DNA of 38,985 bases from Pedobacter sp. UBA5917. Lineage in GTDB: Bacteria; Bacteroidota; Bacteroidia; Sphingobacteriales; Sphingobacteriaceae. Below, piece by piece: positions 23,308 to 31,162 of this stretch (within the stretch, counting starts at the first letter, position 1; every line of letters begins with the position of its first letter). Location: assembly GCF_002432345.1 (NCBI RefSeq), contig NZ_DJDT01000241.1, forward strand, positions 1 to 38,985, read 5' to 3'. The notes below the pieces were generated by a model. It was given only the letters and a program-made list of their open reading frames with translations, was not told the origin of the DNA and did no database searches. Made by a program: the position numbers and the translations under genes.

Positions 23308-23993
23308 TGAAAAATAGATATATTTTTATTGTTCTGCTTTTCTGTTTGGGTTGTGGAAAAAAAACTGAAGAACCAAATGTTATTCAGCCTGCACAGGCTA
23401 AGCTTATTAGTCCTCTTCAGAATGAAATCTGTACAAGTGGAACCGTTACCTCGGCCACCACTTCAAAAATAAAATTTTTGTGGGAGGCGGCCAGTAATGC
23501 AGATGGTTATACCGTTAATATAACTTATCTCCAGGATGGTTCTTCTGTTATCTATTCAACCGCACAAACCAGCCTGGAAGTGGTTTTACAAAGGGCAAAG
23601 CCTTATATGTGGAGTGTGAAATCGCTTTCCGGAAATGCAAATACCTTTTCTGTAAGTGATTCGTGGAAGTTTTATGTTGCCGGTGAGGGGGCTACCTCAT
23701 ACGCGCCTTATCCGGCTGAAGCTTCATATCCTAAGGATGGAGATCTTATTACTGCTTTAGGAGGAAAAACATCAATAAGCTGGCAAACAACTGATGTAGA
23801 TAGCGATATGCTCACTTATAGCATTTACCTTGGCGAAACTTCTTCGCCAGCTTTGTATAAAGCAGATATAAAACAGAATTATTTAAATGATATTCTGGTT
23901 ACTTCTAAAAAAACTTACTTCTGGAAAGTTGTTACAGCAGATAAAGATGGGAATAAATCAGAATCAACTCTTTTTCAGTTTAAAGTTAATTAG
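23307..23993 (+). CDS. Lipoprotein with fibronectin-III-like repeats
   Basis: A 228-residue lipoprotein. The signal MKNRYIFIVLLFCLGCGKK has its lipobox cysteine at residue 16; the charged residues after it (GKKTEE) resemble Bacteroidota surface-export signals but do not prove surface location. Two similar beta-sandwich units follow: about 30-125 (FLWEAASNADGYTVNITY ... PYMWSVKS) and 135-228 (ISWQTTDVDSDMLTYSIYLG ... KTYFWKVVTADKDGN), both with the W...Y...Y/F-x-W-x-V layout of FnIII/SusE-like domains. Its ATG overlaps the TAA of the giant gene (TAATG), so the two are translationally coupled and probably act together, perhaps with the lipoprotein as anchor or partner. That role is inference. 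Confidence 0.8.
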   Translation: MKNRYIFIVLLFCLGCGKKTEEPNVIQPAQAKLISPLQNEICTSGTVTSATTSKIKFLWEAASNADGYTVNITYLQDGSSVIYSTAQTSLEVVLQRAKPYMWSVKSLSGNANTFSVSDSWKFYVAGEGATSYAPYPAEASYPKDGDLITALGGKTSISWQTTDVDSDMLTYSIYLGETSSPALYKADIKQNYLNDILVTSKKTYFWKVVTADKDGNKSESTLFQFKVN

Positions 23994-24001
23994 TTACAAA
24001 T

Positions 24002-24035
24002 AAAAAGCTGCGAAGATTGATCTCCACAGCTTTTT
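24002..24035. terminator. Bidirectional terminator between convergent genes
   Basis: AAAAAGCTG (24002-24010) and CAGCTTTTT (24027-24035) pair perfectly over nine bases around a 16-base loop. The A and T runs at the ends serve as the U-tract in either direction. It separates the lipoprotein gene (plus) from the M42 operon (minus). Confidence 0.85.
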
Positions 24036-24036
24036 A

Positions 24037-24294
24037 TTAATCTATTTTTCCTTTTTCTACCAGTTCTTTCTGATCAGTTAGATCTTTATAATAGAAATAA
24101 GCAGTAAAACCGAAAATAAGGATGATGTTGCTAAATTTAAAACTATGATCGAGCCAGTAATTCAATGTTGGCACATTTCCGCTATAGCTTTGCTTAATGC
24201 TTGGCCAGGAGTTTGAAACAAAAACGATCAAAACGATCAGCAAAAACTTTAATAAGGTTCTGATGATGATTTTTTTATAGTTTACTTTTTCCAT
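24037..24294 (-). CDS. Small two-helix membrane protein
   Basis: An 85-residue protein that I do not recognise. Two hydrophobic segments are visible (about residues 10-28, LLKFLLIVLIVFVSNSW, and 51-69, FSNIILIFGFTAYFYY), joined by a short polar loop and ending in a charged tail. Its ATG overlaps the TAA of the M42 peptidase gene (TAATG), so it is translated as part of that unit. Whether it assists the peptidase is unknown; close coupling of a membrane protein to a cytosolic M42 enzyme is not a standard arrangement that I know. Confidence 0.75.
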   Translation of the reverse strand: MEKVNYKKIIIRTLLKFLLIVLIVFVSNSWPSIKQSYSGNVPTLNYWLDHSFKFSNIILIFGFTAYFYYKDLTDQKELVEKGKID

Positions 24295-25409
24295 TATTTA
24301 AATTCCCTGAAATCCTGTCCGTCGGTAATATTCAGCAAACTTTCGTAAATCAGGCTGATTACATTATCAACATCTTCCTTGTGCACCATTTCTACCGTAG
24401 TATGCATGTAACGTAGCGGTAACGAAATCAATGCCGAAGGTACACCGCCATTCGAATAAGCAAAAGCATCGGTATCAGTTCCGGTTGAGCGTGAAGAAGC
24501 CTGGCGCTGGAATGGGATATTGTTCTTTTCAGCTGTTTTAATCAGTAATTTATTCAGATTGGTCTGCACAGCCGGAGCGTAAGAAACCACTGGTCCTTTA
24601 CCTGCCGATAAATCTCCCTGGATATTTTTGTTGATCATCGGGGTTGTCGTATCGTGCGTTACATCGGTAATAATGGCCACATTTGGTTTAATGCGCTGCG
24701 CAATCATTTCTGCACCACGCAAGCCGATTTCTTCCTGTACCGAGTTTACAATGTACAATCCGAAAGGAAGTTTTTTCTTGTTTTCTTTTAGTAAACGGGC
24801 AACCTCGGCAATCATAAAACCACCTACACGGTTATCCAGTGCGCGGCCAACATAATAGCGGTCGTTTAAAACCATAAATTCATCTTCGTAAGTAATTACA
24901 CAGCCTACATGGATGCCCAGTTTTTCTACTTCTTCTTTTGTAGTGCAGCCGCAATCCAAAAAGATGTTTTTTAATTCAGGTGCCTGCTCTTTTTCGCCAT
25001 GGCGCGTGTGGATGGCCGGCCAGCCGAATACTGCTTTAACCAATCCTTTTTCGGTATGGATGTTTACACGTTTCGAAGGTGCAATCTGATGATCAGAACC
25101 ACCGTTGCGGATTACATAAATTAAACCATCGTTGGTAATATAGTTTACATACCACGAAATTTCGTCGGCATGGGCTTCAATAACCACTTTGAAGCTCGCT
25201 TTTGGATTAATTACACCAACAGCAGTACCATAATTATCGATAAAATGCTCGTCGATATATGGTTTTAAATAGTTTAACCAAAGTTTTTGTCCTTCCCATT
25301 CGTAACCGGTAGGAGCAGGATTGTTAATGTATTCTTCAAGAAACTGTAGCGATTTTTTGGTTACTACCTGATTGTGTTTCTTTTTTTCTTCGTCTTTTTT
25401 CTTAGCCAT
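24294..25409 (-). CDS. M42-family dinuclear zinc aminopeptidase
   Basis: A 371-residue cytosolic peptidase of the M42 (TET/FrvX/PepA glutamyl aminopeptidase) family. Likely metal and catalytic residues are seen: His80 and Asp82 (EAHADE), bridging Asp192 (ALDNRVGG), catalytic Glu226 and ligand Glu227 (SVQEEIG), Asp249 (ITDVTHD) and His336 (RYMHT). The GTDTDAF and PSALISLPLRY segments are family hallmarks. M42 enzymes form hollow tetrahedral dodecamers that trim short peptides from the N-terminus. The N-terminus is unusually Lys-rich (MAKKKDEEKKKHNQ), not a signal peptide. It is followed by the coupled small membrane protein gene. Confidence 0.93.
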   Translation of the reverse strand: MAKKKDEEKKKHNQVVTKKSLQFLEEYINNPAPTGYEWEGQKLWLNYLKPYIDEHFIDNYGTAVGVINPKASFKVVIEAHADEISWYVNYITNDGLIYVIRNGGSDHQIAPSKRVNIHTEKGLVKAVFGWPAIHTRHGEKEQAPELKNIFLDCGCTTKEEVEKLGIHVGCVITYEDEFMVLNDRYYVGRALDNRVGGFMIAEVARLLKENKKKLPFGLYIVNSVQEEIGLRGAEMIAQRIKPNVAIITDVTHDTTTPMINKNIQGDLSAGKGPVVSYAPAVQTNLNKLLIKTAEKNNIPFQRQASSRSTGTDTDAFAYSNGGVPSALISLPLRYMHTTVEMVHKEDVDNVISLIYESLLNITDGQDFREFK

Positions 25410-25412
25410 ATT

Positions 25413-25448
25413 AATAGATATGAGATTTGAGTATTCAGATTTGAGACA
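25413..25448. repeat. GATATGAGATTTGAG-type simple repeat
   Basis: The spacer between the M42 and GNAT genes contains ATAGATATGAGATTTGAG followed by TATTCAGATTTGAGAC, two imperfect copies of an (A)GATTTGAG word. I recognise this as slippage-type text that recurs between genes in Pedobacter-like genomes. No function is evident. Confidence 0.4.
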
Positions 25449-25465
25449 TCGTACCCATTTTTAAC

Positions 25466-25879
25466 TTAATTTGATAAAATTTTTTCCATTACCACAAAAT
25501 CGTTCCCGTCTTTAAAAAAGGCTTTATCGGTTTCGTGGAAGCCAAATTTAAAATAAAATTCTTTAGCATTTACACGGGCATTGCACCATAGTTTTGTTGC
25601 TTTCTGAATTTTACAAAAATCGAGTATATAATCCATCAACTGCGAACCTAAGCCAAGCTTTTGCGCCGATGGTAGAACTGCGAGTTTCCTGAACTGAAAA
25701 ACATCTCCATCCTGAAAAAGTGAAACTACACCTGTTAATTTATGATCGAGGTATAAGCCAAAATGGATCCCATCAAAATCATCGGGCAGTTTTACAATAT
25801 CGAAAGGCTGATCAGGATACATGGTTTCATGCCTGATGCGCCAGGTTAGGGAAGGGAATATCTGTTCAATCTGTACCAT
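25466..25879 (-). CDS. GNAT-family N-acetyltransferase
   Basis: A 137-residue GNAT enzyme starting at the ATG at 25879-25877. The frame extends upstream to 25981, but that extension lies inside the MFS gene and adds no domain, while the chosen ATG shares TAATG with the MFS stop, the usual coupling signal. The acetyl-CoA site is clear: FRKLAVLPSAQKLGLGSQLM (about 73-92), containing the R/Q-x-x-G-x-G/A pattern as QKLGLG. The C-terminal LWCNARVNAKEFYFKFGF segment completes the fold and resembles the ElaA/YjgM-like group. It transfers acetyl from acetyl-CoA to an amine. Coupling to the MFS exporter suggests a joint detoxification role, but the substrate is unknown. Confidence 0.85.
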   Translation of the reverse strand: MVQIEQIFPSLTWRIRHETMYPDQPFDIVKLPDDFDGIHFGLYLDHKLTGVVSLFQDGDVFQFRKLAVLPSAQKLGLGSQLMDYILDFCKIQKATKLWCNARVNAKEFYFKFGFHETDKAFFKDGNDFVVMEKILSN

Positions 25880-27048
25880 TACGATTTCCTTCCGTAAAAC
25901 TGATAAATCAACATGTTCAGGACGATAATTGCTGTCATACCATAACAGAATAACGACCAGCCGCCCTGTCCCCACAGCCATAAGCCTAAGGCCGAGCCAC
26001 AGCTTGCACCGATAAAGCTAACCGACATAAAAATGGTATTCAGTCTGTTCCTCGCTTCGGGGATCAATGTATAAATGCGCGTTTGGTTGGTTACGTGTAT
26101 GGCCTGCTGGCCGATATCGATCAGTACAATGCCGATTACAAACAGGTATAAATGGTTGCCTGTAAAATAGAATAACGCAATGCTTACAATCTGCAGGATA
26201 AAACCGATCATCAGGTTTTTACGTGGATTGTTGCCATCGCTCAATTTCCCGACCAATGGAGCCGCCAATGCACCTGCTGCACCAGCAATGCCGAACAAAC
26301 CGATCTGCAAAGTCTGGAAATTAAAGGGGGGATTAGCTAAAAACAGCACCATGGTGGTCCAAAATGCACTGATAATGGCAAAAGCCAAAAAGTTGATAAT
26401 GGAAGTTTCCCTTAAAGCAGGTTGTGTTTTAATATAGCTAAACATCGATCGCATCAGTTCTTTGTAGGTGCCCTTAAATGCAGGGTAACTTTGAGGAAAA
26501 CGCTTGGCCATTAAAAAGATCAGCAAACCGCATATAGCAGCGGCGATGTAATAAACCGCTCTCCAGCCTAACCAAAAGCCAATACTGCCACTTACCGCCC
26601 TTGAAGCCAAAATGCCTACCAAAAGACCACTCATAATCATGCCGATGTTTGCTCCACGGTTTTCGTCGCTACTTAAATTAGCGGCCAGGGGCAAAATTAA
26701 TTGCGGTACAATAGAGCAGGTACCAATCAGTACCGAAGCTACTTCCAGTATAAAAAAGCTGTGCGAAAGCGCGGCAACCAATAAAGCTAAAATAGCCAGG
26801 CCGGTAATTACAAGAATCTGTTTTTTACGTTCGAACATATCGCCCAGAGGTACCAAAAGGAAAAGTCCGAGGGCATAACCAATCTGGGTGAGGTAGGTAA
26901 TTCTGCCGGCGTTGGTTTCGGTGAGGTTAAAATCCTTTGCAATCAGGATCACCAAAGGTTGGCAGTAATAAATGTTTGCAACAATGAGGCCTGTGCAAAA
27001 AGCCATGAGCAAGATATCAGTCCGGGATAATTTTTGAGTAATCTGCAT
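25879..27048 (-). CDS. MFS transporter (drug/metabolite efflux type)
   Basis: A 389-residue major facilitator with about 12 membrane segments. The motif A region between helices 2 and 3 reads GDMFERKKQ (about 67-75), close to the GxLaDrxGrkx consensus of proton antiporters. A second such loop, GKLSDGNNPRK, lies near residue 265 in the second half, showing the internal duplication. It would export a small molecule in exchange for protons across the inner membrane. It is the first gene of a coupled pair with the GNAT acetyltransferase. Substrate is not predictable. Confidence 0.88.
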   Translation of the reverse strand: MQITQKLSRTDILLMAFCTGLIVANIYYCQPLVILIAKDFNLTETNAGRITYLTQIGYALGLFLLVPLGDMFERKKQILVITGLAILALLVAALSHSFFILEVASVLIGTCSIVPQLILPLAANLSSDENRGANIGMIMSGLLVGILASRAVSGSIGFWLGWRAVYYIAAAICGLLIFLMAKRFPQSYPAFKGTYKELMRSMFSYIKTQPALRETSIINFLAFAIISAFWTTMVLFLANPPFNFQTLQIGLFGIAGAAGALAAPLVGKLSDGNNPRKNLMIGFILQIVSIALFYFTGNHLYLFVIGIVLIDIGQQAIHVTNQTRIYTLIPEARNRLNTIFMSVSFIGASCGSALGLWLWGQGGWSLFCYGMTAIIVLNMLIYQFYGRKS

Positions 27049-27050
27049 GT

Positions 27051-27134
27051 TAGTCTTAAGTCCTTAGTCCCCAGTCATGAGTCTAAGGGGAGAGGTAATT
27101 TACTACCTGACTATGGACTAATGACTATGGACTA
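27051..27134. repeat. AGTCCTTAGTCC / GACTATGGACTA repeat cluster
   Basis: The spacer between the MFS and carboxylase genes contains TGACTATGGACTA twice (27108-27120 and 27122-27134), and on the left TAGTCTTAAGTCCTTAGTCC (27051-27070) with further AGTC words. The two sides are loosely inverted copies of each other. A dyad AGGTA...TACCT (about 27093-27107) lies between them. This word family is one that I recall as widely scattered in Bacteroidota genomes; no role is known to me. Confidence 0.55.
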
Positions 27135-27137
27135 TTT

Positions 27138-28679
27138 TTACAAAGGTATATTTCCGTGTTTCTTCCGGGGATTGTTCACCACCTTATTTTCTAACATCTT
27201 GAAAGCTTTTATCAACTTTATGCGGGTTTGGCCTGGTTCTATCACTTCATCAACAAAGCCACGTTCGGCGGCACGGTAAGGGTTGGCGAAGATATCTGAA
27301 TATAGTTTTTCTTTCTCGAGCCATTTTTCTTCCGGGTTTTCGGCAGAGGTAATTTCTTTTTTAAAGATAATTTCTGCTGCACCTTTGGCACCCATTACCG
27401 CAATTTCGGCACTTGGCCAGGCGTAATTCATATCAGCACCAATGTGTTTGCTGTTCATCACATCATAAGCACCGCCATAAGCTTTCCGGGTAATTACGGT
27501 AATGCGTGGTACGGTAGCTTCGCTAAAGGCGTATAATAATTTTGCCCCATTGGAGATAATGCCGTTCCACTCCTGATCGGTGCCCGGTAAAAATCCCGGA
27601 ACATCTTCAAATACCAACAGTGGAATATTGAAACAATCGCAAAAACGCACAAAACGGGCCGCTTTCGTTGATGAATTGCTATCTAAAACACCTGCCAAAT
27701 AGGCTGGTTGGTTGGCTACGATACCTATGCTTCGGCCTGCTAAACGTGCAAAACCCACCACAATATTTTCTGCATAAGCCGCATGAACCTCTAAAAAGCT
27801 GTCGGTATCTGCAACGGCACTGATTACCTCGCGGATATCGTAAGGCTGCGAAGCATTTTCGGGCATAAAAGTATTCAGTTCAGGCCGGTTTTCATCAGTA
27901 GTTTCGTATGGTAAATGATCGGCTATTTCCTCACAGTTCTGCGGCATATAGCTCAGCAACTTTTTTACATGATTAATGGCGTCAATTTCGTTAGCGCAGG
28001 CAAAATGGGTAACACCCGATTTTGTGGCATGTGTGCTGGCACCGCCCAATTCTTCGGAGGTAACTTCTTCGTGTGTTACCGTTTTGACCACATTCGGACC
28101 GGTAACAAACATATAAGAAGTATTTTCTACCATCAGGATAAAATCGGTAATGGCAGGGGAGTACACGGCACCGCCGGCGCAAGGCCCCATAATGGCCGAT
28201 AGCTGCGGAATAACACCCGATGCCTGAACGTTTTTATAGAAAATATCGGCATAACCACCTAAAGATACCACGCCCTCCTGGATACGGGCTCCACCACTGT
28301 CGTTTAAGCCGATGAGCGGAGCGCCATTCTTCATGGCCTTATCCATCAGTTTGCAGATTTTTTCGGCATGGGTTTCGGATAATGAACCTCCAAATACGGT
28401 AAAATCCTGTGAAAAAACATAGGTTAACCGCCCGTTAATGGTTCCATAGCCGGTTACCACGCCATCGCCAAGGTATTTTTCGCGTTCCATACCGAAATCA
28501 GTACTGCGATGGGTAACCATCATACCGATTTCTTCGAAACTACCTTCGTCCATTAAAAAGTGGATGCGCTCGCGGGCAGTAAGTTTACCTTTTTTATGCT
28601 GACTGTCGATACGTGCCTGTCCGCCCCCAAGGTGCGCCTGGTTGATTTTATCTTTAAGTAATGCTATTTTCTTATCCAT
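27138..28679 (-). CDS. Acyl-CoA carboxylase beta (carboxyltransferase) subunit, propionyl type
   Basis: A 513-residue biotin-dependent carboxyltransferase (crotonase fold, two tandem halves). The N half carries GGARIQEGV and GPCAGGAVYSPA (carboxybiotin/acyl-CoA oxyanion loops), and the C half carries RKAYGGAYDVMNSKHIGAD. The residue that sets chain length in actinobacterial homologues is Asp in propionyl-CoA enzymes and Ile in acetyl-CoA enzymes; here it is Asp406 (in GGAYDVM), pointing to propionyl-CoA, giving methylmalonyl-CoA. It could also be the carboxyltransferase of a methylmalonyl-CoA decarboxylase. The biotin carboxylase and biotin carrier genes are not next to it and must be elsewhere. 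Confidence 0.93.
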   Translation of the reverse strand: MDKKIALLKDKINQAHLGGGQARIDSQHKKGKLTARERIHFLMDEGSFEEIGMMVTHRSTDFGMEREKYLGDGVVTGYGTINGRLTYVFSQDFTVFGGSLSETHAEKICKLMDKAMKNGAPLIGLNDSGGARIQEGVVSLGGYADIFYKNVQASGVIPQLSAIMGPCAGGAVYSPAITDFILMVENTSYMFVTGPNVVKTVTHEEVTSEELGGASTHATKSGVTHFACANEIDAINHVKKLLSYMPQNCEEIADHLPYETTDENRPELNTFMPENASQPYDIREVISAVADTDSFLEVHAAYAENIVVGFARLAGRSIGIVANQPAYLAGVLDSNSSTKAARFVRFCDCFNIPLLVFEDVPGFLPGTDQEWNGIISNGAKLLYAFSEATVPRITVITRKAYGGAYDVMNSKHIGADMNYAWPSAEIAVMGAKGAAEIIFKKEITSAENPEEKWLEKEKLYSDIFANPYRAAERGFVDEVIEPGQTRIKLIKAFKMLENKVVNNPRKKHGNIPL

Positions 28680-28779
28680 TGCTGAAGCTATGAGATTTTA
28701 AAATTAAAAATAACCAGCGGTAATGCAAGGTCAGGAGGGAAGAAAATAGTTATGAGCGAGTGATTTTGTTTTGGAAACA

Positions 28780-28870
28780 AATGGTTCGGTGTTTATGGCG
28801 GCCGGTGGTCCTGCTATCTCTCCAAGTCCTCACTCGTACCTCGCTCCGGGCTTTCCGTTCTATCAGGTTT
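28780..28870. repeat. GC-rich dispersed-repeat-like block
   Basis: Part of the 376-base spacer 28680-29055, which carries no gene that I accept. The block stands out from AT-rich flanks with GGCGGCCGGTGGTCCTGCTA, then TCTCTCCAAGTCCTCAC and CTCGCTCCGGGCTTTCCGTT. I have the impression of having seen such text (a GAGGACTTG...GATAGCAGGA word on the other strand) as an interspersed repeat in Bacteroidota genomes. It is not a tRNA or a known riboswitch that I recognise. Confidence 0.45.
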
Positions 28871-28990
28871 ATTCAACCACGGTTGGTAAGAACATTTTCT
28901 TTACTTGTTTTCCATTTAGCTCATTAAATAGAAAAGCATCAGCGATGGCGTTATTTTTGTTATATTACATTTTTTTTACAGCCTGTTGCA

Positions 28991-29019
28991 TTGAAAAACC
29001 AATTATCCGTTTATTTTTG
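28991..29019 (+). promoter_or_regulatory. Strong Bacteroidota housekeeping promoter
   Basis: TTG at 28991-28993 and TATTTTTG at 29012-29019 are exactly 18 bases apart and match the -33/-7 consensus (TTG-N17-20-TAnnTTTG) perfectly. Transcription should begin near 29026, about 30 bases before the small exported protein gene at 29056. It probably also drives SulP and carbonic anhydrase if no terminator intervenes. Confidence 0.8.
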
Positions 29020-29055
29020 CAACTGTTCGACATTAGAACCGCATTAGAATTTTAG

Positions 29056-29400
29056 ATGTTTTTAAGAAAATACAAATATTTGATCGTAACCTCATTCATG
29101 TTCATCTTCATGGCGAAGATGGGTATTTCTGGTGCGCCCGTATTTTGTACAAGTATTGACAAAGAAATTATGAATGCCGTAATCATGCAGATCGAGTTAG
29201 AGCATGATGGCGGAAAGGATACCGCCAAAGACACCGCAAAATTTACCGATTTTAAATTGGTAGAACTCAACCACCCGATATTTTCTTACGAGTTCTCTTC
29301 GAGCCATTTCATCCTGAAGAGCAGTTTCATCGAACATTTTAAGAGATATGTAGATCCATATCATCCTACTGTTCCAACACCACCGCCCAACTTTATCTAG
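29056..29400 (+). CDS. Small exported protein of unknown function
   Basis: A 114-residue protein that I do not recognise. Residues 1-26 (FLRKYKYLIVTSFMFIFMAKMGISGA) look like a signal peptide or a single anchor. The mature part has one early Cys, a GKDTAKDTAKF repeat, a hydrophobic/aromatic stretch (NHPIFSYEFSSSHFILKSSF), and a Pro-rich tail (YHPTVPTPPPNF). It has its own strong promoter and precedes the SulP gene by 152 bases on the same strand; a weak dyad GGTAA/TTACC (29415-29427) follows its stop. It may be an accessory of the bicarbonate transport unit, but nothing beyond position supports that. Confidence 0.65.
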   Translation: MFLRKYKYLIVTSFMFIFMAKMGISGAPVFCTSIDKEIMNAVIMQIELEHDGGKDTAKDTAKFTDFKLVELNHPIFSYEFSSSHFILKSSFIEHFKRYVDPYHPTVPTPPPNFI

Positions 29401-29552
29401 TCCTTATTATTTGGGGTAAAAATTACCTGCTCAATCATATTGGGTGTTATTGCCATGTTTAAAATTTCATGTAATAGCTAAATCCTTTGTGAGCCTGGTT
29501 TTTATACCCCTGCGATTTTATTCGTTAAAATTTACTAGATAATTATATCGTT

Positions 29553-31160
29553 ATGCAAAAGTTTAACCCGGCCTTTTCAGGTTCGGACGTGAAGAAATAT
29601 ATTCTTAAAAAGAATTTAAAGAAAGATTTACCTGCAAGTATTGTAGTGTTTTTAGTGGCATTGCCATTGTGTTTGGGTATTGCACTGGCCTCGGGCGCGC
29701 CGTTGTTTGCCGGTTTGGTTACCGGGATTATAGGTGGTATTGTGGTTGCCTCTTTTAGTGGCTCGCAATTGAGTGTGAGCGGCCCGGCGGCGGGTTTAAC
29801 CGTTATCGTGCTGGGTGCTATTACCTCTTTGGGTAATTATCAAACTTTTTTACTTGCTGTGGTACTTGCTGGTGTATTCCAATTAATTTTAGGTTTGGTT
29901 AAAGCCGGAACAATTGGCAATTACTTTCCTTCGAGCGTAATTGAAGGGATGCTTGCTGCAATTGGCCTAATTTTGATCCTTAAACAGTTACCCCATGCAT
30001 TAGGTGTGGATACCGATTTTACGGGCGACGAAGGTTTCTTTCAACAAGATCACGAAAACACTTTTTCTGCAATTACGGCCGCCATCAGTCATTTTAGTTT
30101 GGGGGCAGTTGTGATCAGTCTGTTATCAATAGCCATCCTATTGATCTGGCCGAAATTTCCGAAACTGGCTGTAGTACCAGCCCCGTTATTGGTGGTAACT
30201 TTGGGTGTTTTGGGTACTTTGTTCTTTGCAGGTACCGATCATCCTTTACGCGCTGATCAGATGGTGAAAATCCCCGTGGTTAATGGCTTTAGCGAATTTG
30301 CAGGTTTATTTACCATGCCCGATTTTTCACAACTGGCCAATAAAAATGTGTACATCGTAGCTTTAACCATTGCCATTGTGGCCAGTTTGGAAACTTTGCT
30401 GAGTATCGAAGCAATTGATAAAATTGATCCGATTAAACGTGTAACACCTACAAACAGGGAATTGATGGCGCAGGGTATTGGTAATATCGCTAGCGGTATG
30501 GTTGGTGGTTTACCTATGACATCGGTAATTGTACGCAGCTCGGCCAATGTAAATGCAGGTGGCAGGACCAAAATGTCGGCTATTTTTCATGGTGTTTGGT
30601 TATTGCTTTCGCTGTTGTTTATCCCGGGTTTGATCAACATGATCCCGCTATCGTGTTTAGCAGCCATTTTATTGGTAACCGGTTATAAATTAACCCGTAT
30701 TAGCCTGTTTAAACACATGTACCATAAGGGTTGGGACCAGTTTGTACCGTTTGTAGTTACTGTTGTGGCAGTTTTATTTACCGATTTATTAAAAGGAGTG
30801 GCTGTTGGTATGCTGGTTTCTGTTTTCTACCTGTTGCGTACCAATATGCGTAACCCCTTCTTTTACAGGATCTCGAACGAGGGCGATAAAAAGAACATCA
30901 GGATTAAACTGGCAGAAGAGGTTTCTTTCCTGAACAAAGCAGCGATACAGGTAGTTTTAACGAATATTCCAAGAGAAACCAATGTAATTATCGACGGATC
31001 TAATGCAAGGTACATCGATCCGGATGTATTGGAAACCATTTATAATTACAAACATAATGCATATACAAAAGGCATTATCGTAACTTTAGAAAACATACAG
31101 AAACATTATTCTGTACCAAAATTGAAAATAAAAGTAGAAGAAGACATTAATAAATTATAA
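29553..31160 (+). CDS. SulP-family anion transporter
   Basis: A 535-residue SLC26/SulP permease. The membrane domain (about 25-425) opens with DLPASIVVFLVALPLCLGIALASGAP, the family signature region of TM1, and continues with SVSGPAAGLTVI and GNIASGMVGGLPMTSVIVRS (the TM8-10 core substrate site). A C-terminal STAS domain (about 440-535) contains the strand VIIDGSNARYID. Bacterial SulP proteins carry sulfate, dicarboxylates or bicarbonate. Here the beta-carbonic anhydrase gene starts two bases after the stop, which supports bicarbonate as the substrate, probably with sodium. Confidence 0.93.
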   Translation: MQKFNPAFSGSDVKKYILKKNLKKDLPASIVVFLVALPLCLGIALASGAPLFAGLVTGIIGGIVVASFSGSQLSVSGPAAGLTVIVLGAITSLGNYQTFLLAVVLAGVFQLILGLVKAGTIGNYFPSSVIEGMLAAIGLILILKQLPHALGVDTDFTGDEGFFQQDHENTFSAITAAISHFSLGAVVISLLSIAILLIWPKFPKLAVVPAPLLVVTLGVLGTLFFAGTDHPLRADQMVKIPVVNGFSEFAGLFTMPDFSQLANKNVYIVALTIAIVASLETLLSIEAIDKIDPIKRVTPTNRELMAQGIGNIASGMVGGLPMTSVIVRSSANVNAGGRTKMSAIFHGVWLLLSLLFIPGLINMIPLSCLAAILLVTGYKLTRISLFKHMYHKGWDQFVPFVVTVVAVLFTDLLKGVAVGMLVSVFYLLRTNMRNPFFYRISNEGDKKNIRIKLAEEVSFLNKAAIQVVLTNIPRETNVIIDGSNARYIDPDVLETIYNYKHNAYTKGIIVTLENIQKHYSVPKLKIKVEEDINKL

Positions 31161-31162
31161 TT

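Noticed and set aside
25880..25981. Upstream extension of the GNAT gene
   Set aside because: It lies entirely within the MFS gene in another frame and adds no fold element; the TAATG-coupled ATG at 25879 is better.
28771..29055. 94-codon plus-strand open frame before the small exported protein
   Set aside because: It runs through the GC-rich repeat-like block and over the strong promoter at 28991-29019, so it is unlikely to be translated.
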